Shown piece after piece: positions 63,833-64,000 of a stretch of 64,000 bases of DNA (position 1 is the first letter of the stretch; each line of letters begins with the position of its first letter). The notes under the pieces were generated by a model. The model searched no databases, was not told the origin of the DNA, and worked only from the letters and a program-made list of their open reading frames with translations. The translations under genes were made by a program, and so were the position numbers. The DNA is from Cylicocyclus nassatus (taxonomy: Eukaryota > Nematoda > Chromadorea > Rhabditida > Strongylidae), in contig CATQJL010000223.1 in assembly GCA_958299035.1 (NCBI GenBank), forward strand, positions 54,914,302-54,978,301, in the 5' to 3' direction.

Positions 63833-63932
63833 AGTCTTTTGCGCAAAGTCTTCAATACTTCGTCATCGTCAAGAGGGCTTTGCGATGAGGATAGAATGGA
63901 AAACAGTTCTCAGCGATGCGAATGCGATCGGT

Positions 63933-63987
63933 GGTCCCGTGGTGTAGCGGTTAGCACTCAGGACTCTGGATCCTGCGCAAGGTCTTC
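63933..63987 (+). pseudogene. last array copy in the window, truncated tRNA-Gln
   Basis: A G37 truncated copy of the 134-bp type, followed by spacer to base 64000. The array therefore continues past the window. Confidence 0.85.
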
Positions 63988-64000
63988 AATACTTCGTCAT

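Larger units (their letters stand above)
6923..64000 (+). repeat. tandem tRNA-Gln array, 57 kb in the window, open at the right edge
   Basis: The array begins sharply at TTCTCAGCGATGCG (6923) and runs to the last base with no foreign insertion, inversion or gap. The full unit is 172 bp: a 72-nt tRNA and a 100-bp spacer. Deletion units are 134 and 113 bp, and a 2-bp linker expansion gives 174 and 136 bp. I count 215 full-length and 151 truncated copies, all on the plus strand. Every distance between full-length copies in my list is a sum of these unit lengths, within 1 bp for copies carrying known single-base indels. The next copy starts 172 (174) bp after a full copy or 134 (136) bp after a truncated one, so the truncated starts can be derived from the listed full starts. 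The true array length is unknown because it leaves the window. Confidence 0.97.

Noticed and set aside
6923..64000. CRISPR-like array
   Set aside because: The spacers are as conserved as the repeats and each unit contains a complete tRNA with Pol III signals. The setting is eukaryotic.

Overview
The window is eukaryotic, most probably from a nematode. The left 6.9 kb is AT-rich. A split gene can be read there with very short introns (49 and 54 bp), acceptors of the TTTTCAG type, and GTAAGT/GTGAGT donors. The same stretch holds worn mariner-like and hAT-like elements. The species cannot be named from the sequence alone.

Region 1 (1-6922) is single-copy flank crowded with small transposon remnants. 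Its main content is an inferred seven-exon gene on the minus strand (4544 down to 1605). Joined, it gives 408 nt: a 135-residue, cysteine-free, probably secreted protein with a clear signal peptide and a KKR basic site. Around or inside the gene lie a mariner-like element (503-1323, TA duplications), a GC-rich fold-back (2364-2489), a G-rich mini-element (about 3414-3527), a long imperfect inverted repeat (about 4765-5305), and a non-autonomous hAT element (5728-6452) with a perfect 8-bp target duplication. Bases 2-85 may be the last exon of a convergent plus-strand gene.

Region 2 (6923-64000, running off the right edge) is one uninterrupted head-to-tail array of a tRNA-Gln unit, all on the plus strand. 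The full unit is 172 bp: a 72-nt intronless tRNA-Gln(CUG) gene plus a 100-bp spacer. I count 215 full-length copies. Between them lie 151 truncated copies in which a 38-bp deletion, bounded by TGCG on both sides, removed the variable/T arm, the 3' acceptor strand, the B box and the T4 terminator, giving a 134-bp unit. A further 21-bp deletion in nine truncated copies gives a 113-bp unit. A 2-bp longer linker (TTCGG before the gene) marks another lineage.

Marker substitutions and identical spacing patterns show higher-order duplications within the array (offsets of 918, 1058, 1228, 1241, 1987, 2395, 2677, 3327 and 3862 bp among others). Two copies carry anticodon UUG instead of CUG. One copy has a compensated T-stem pair whose uncompensated form also occurs in the array. 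The many short open frames across the array are by-products of the repeat and are not treated as proteins.
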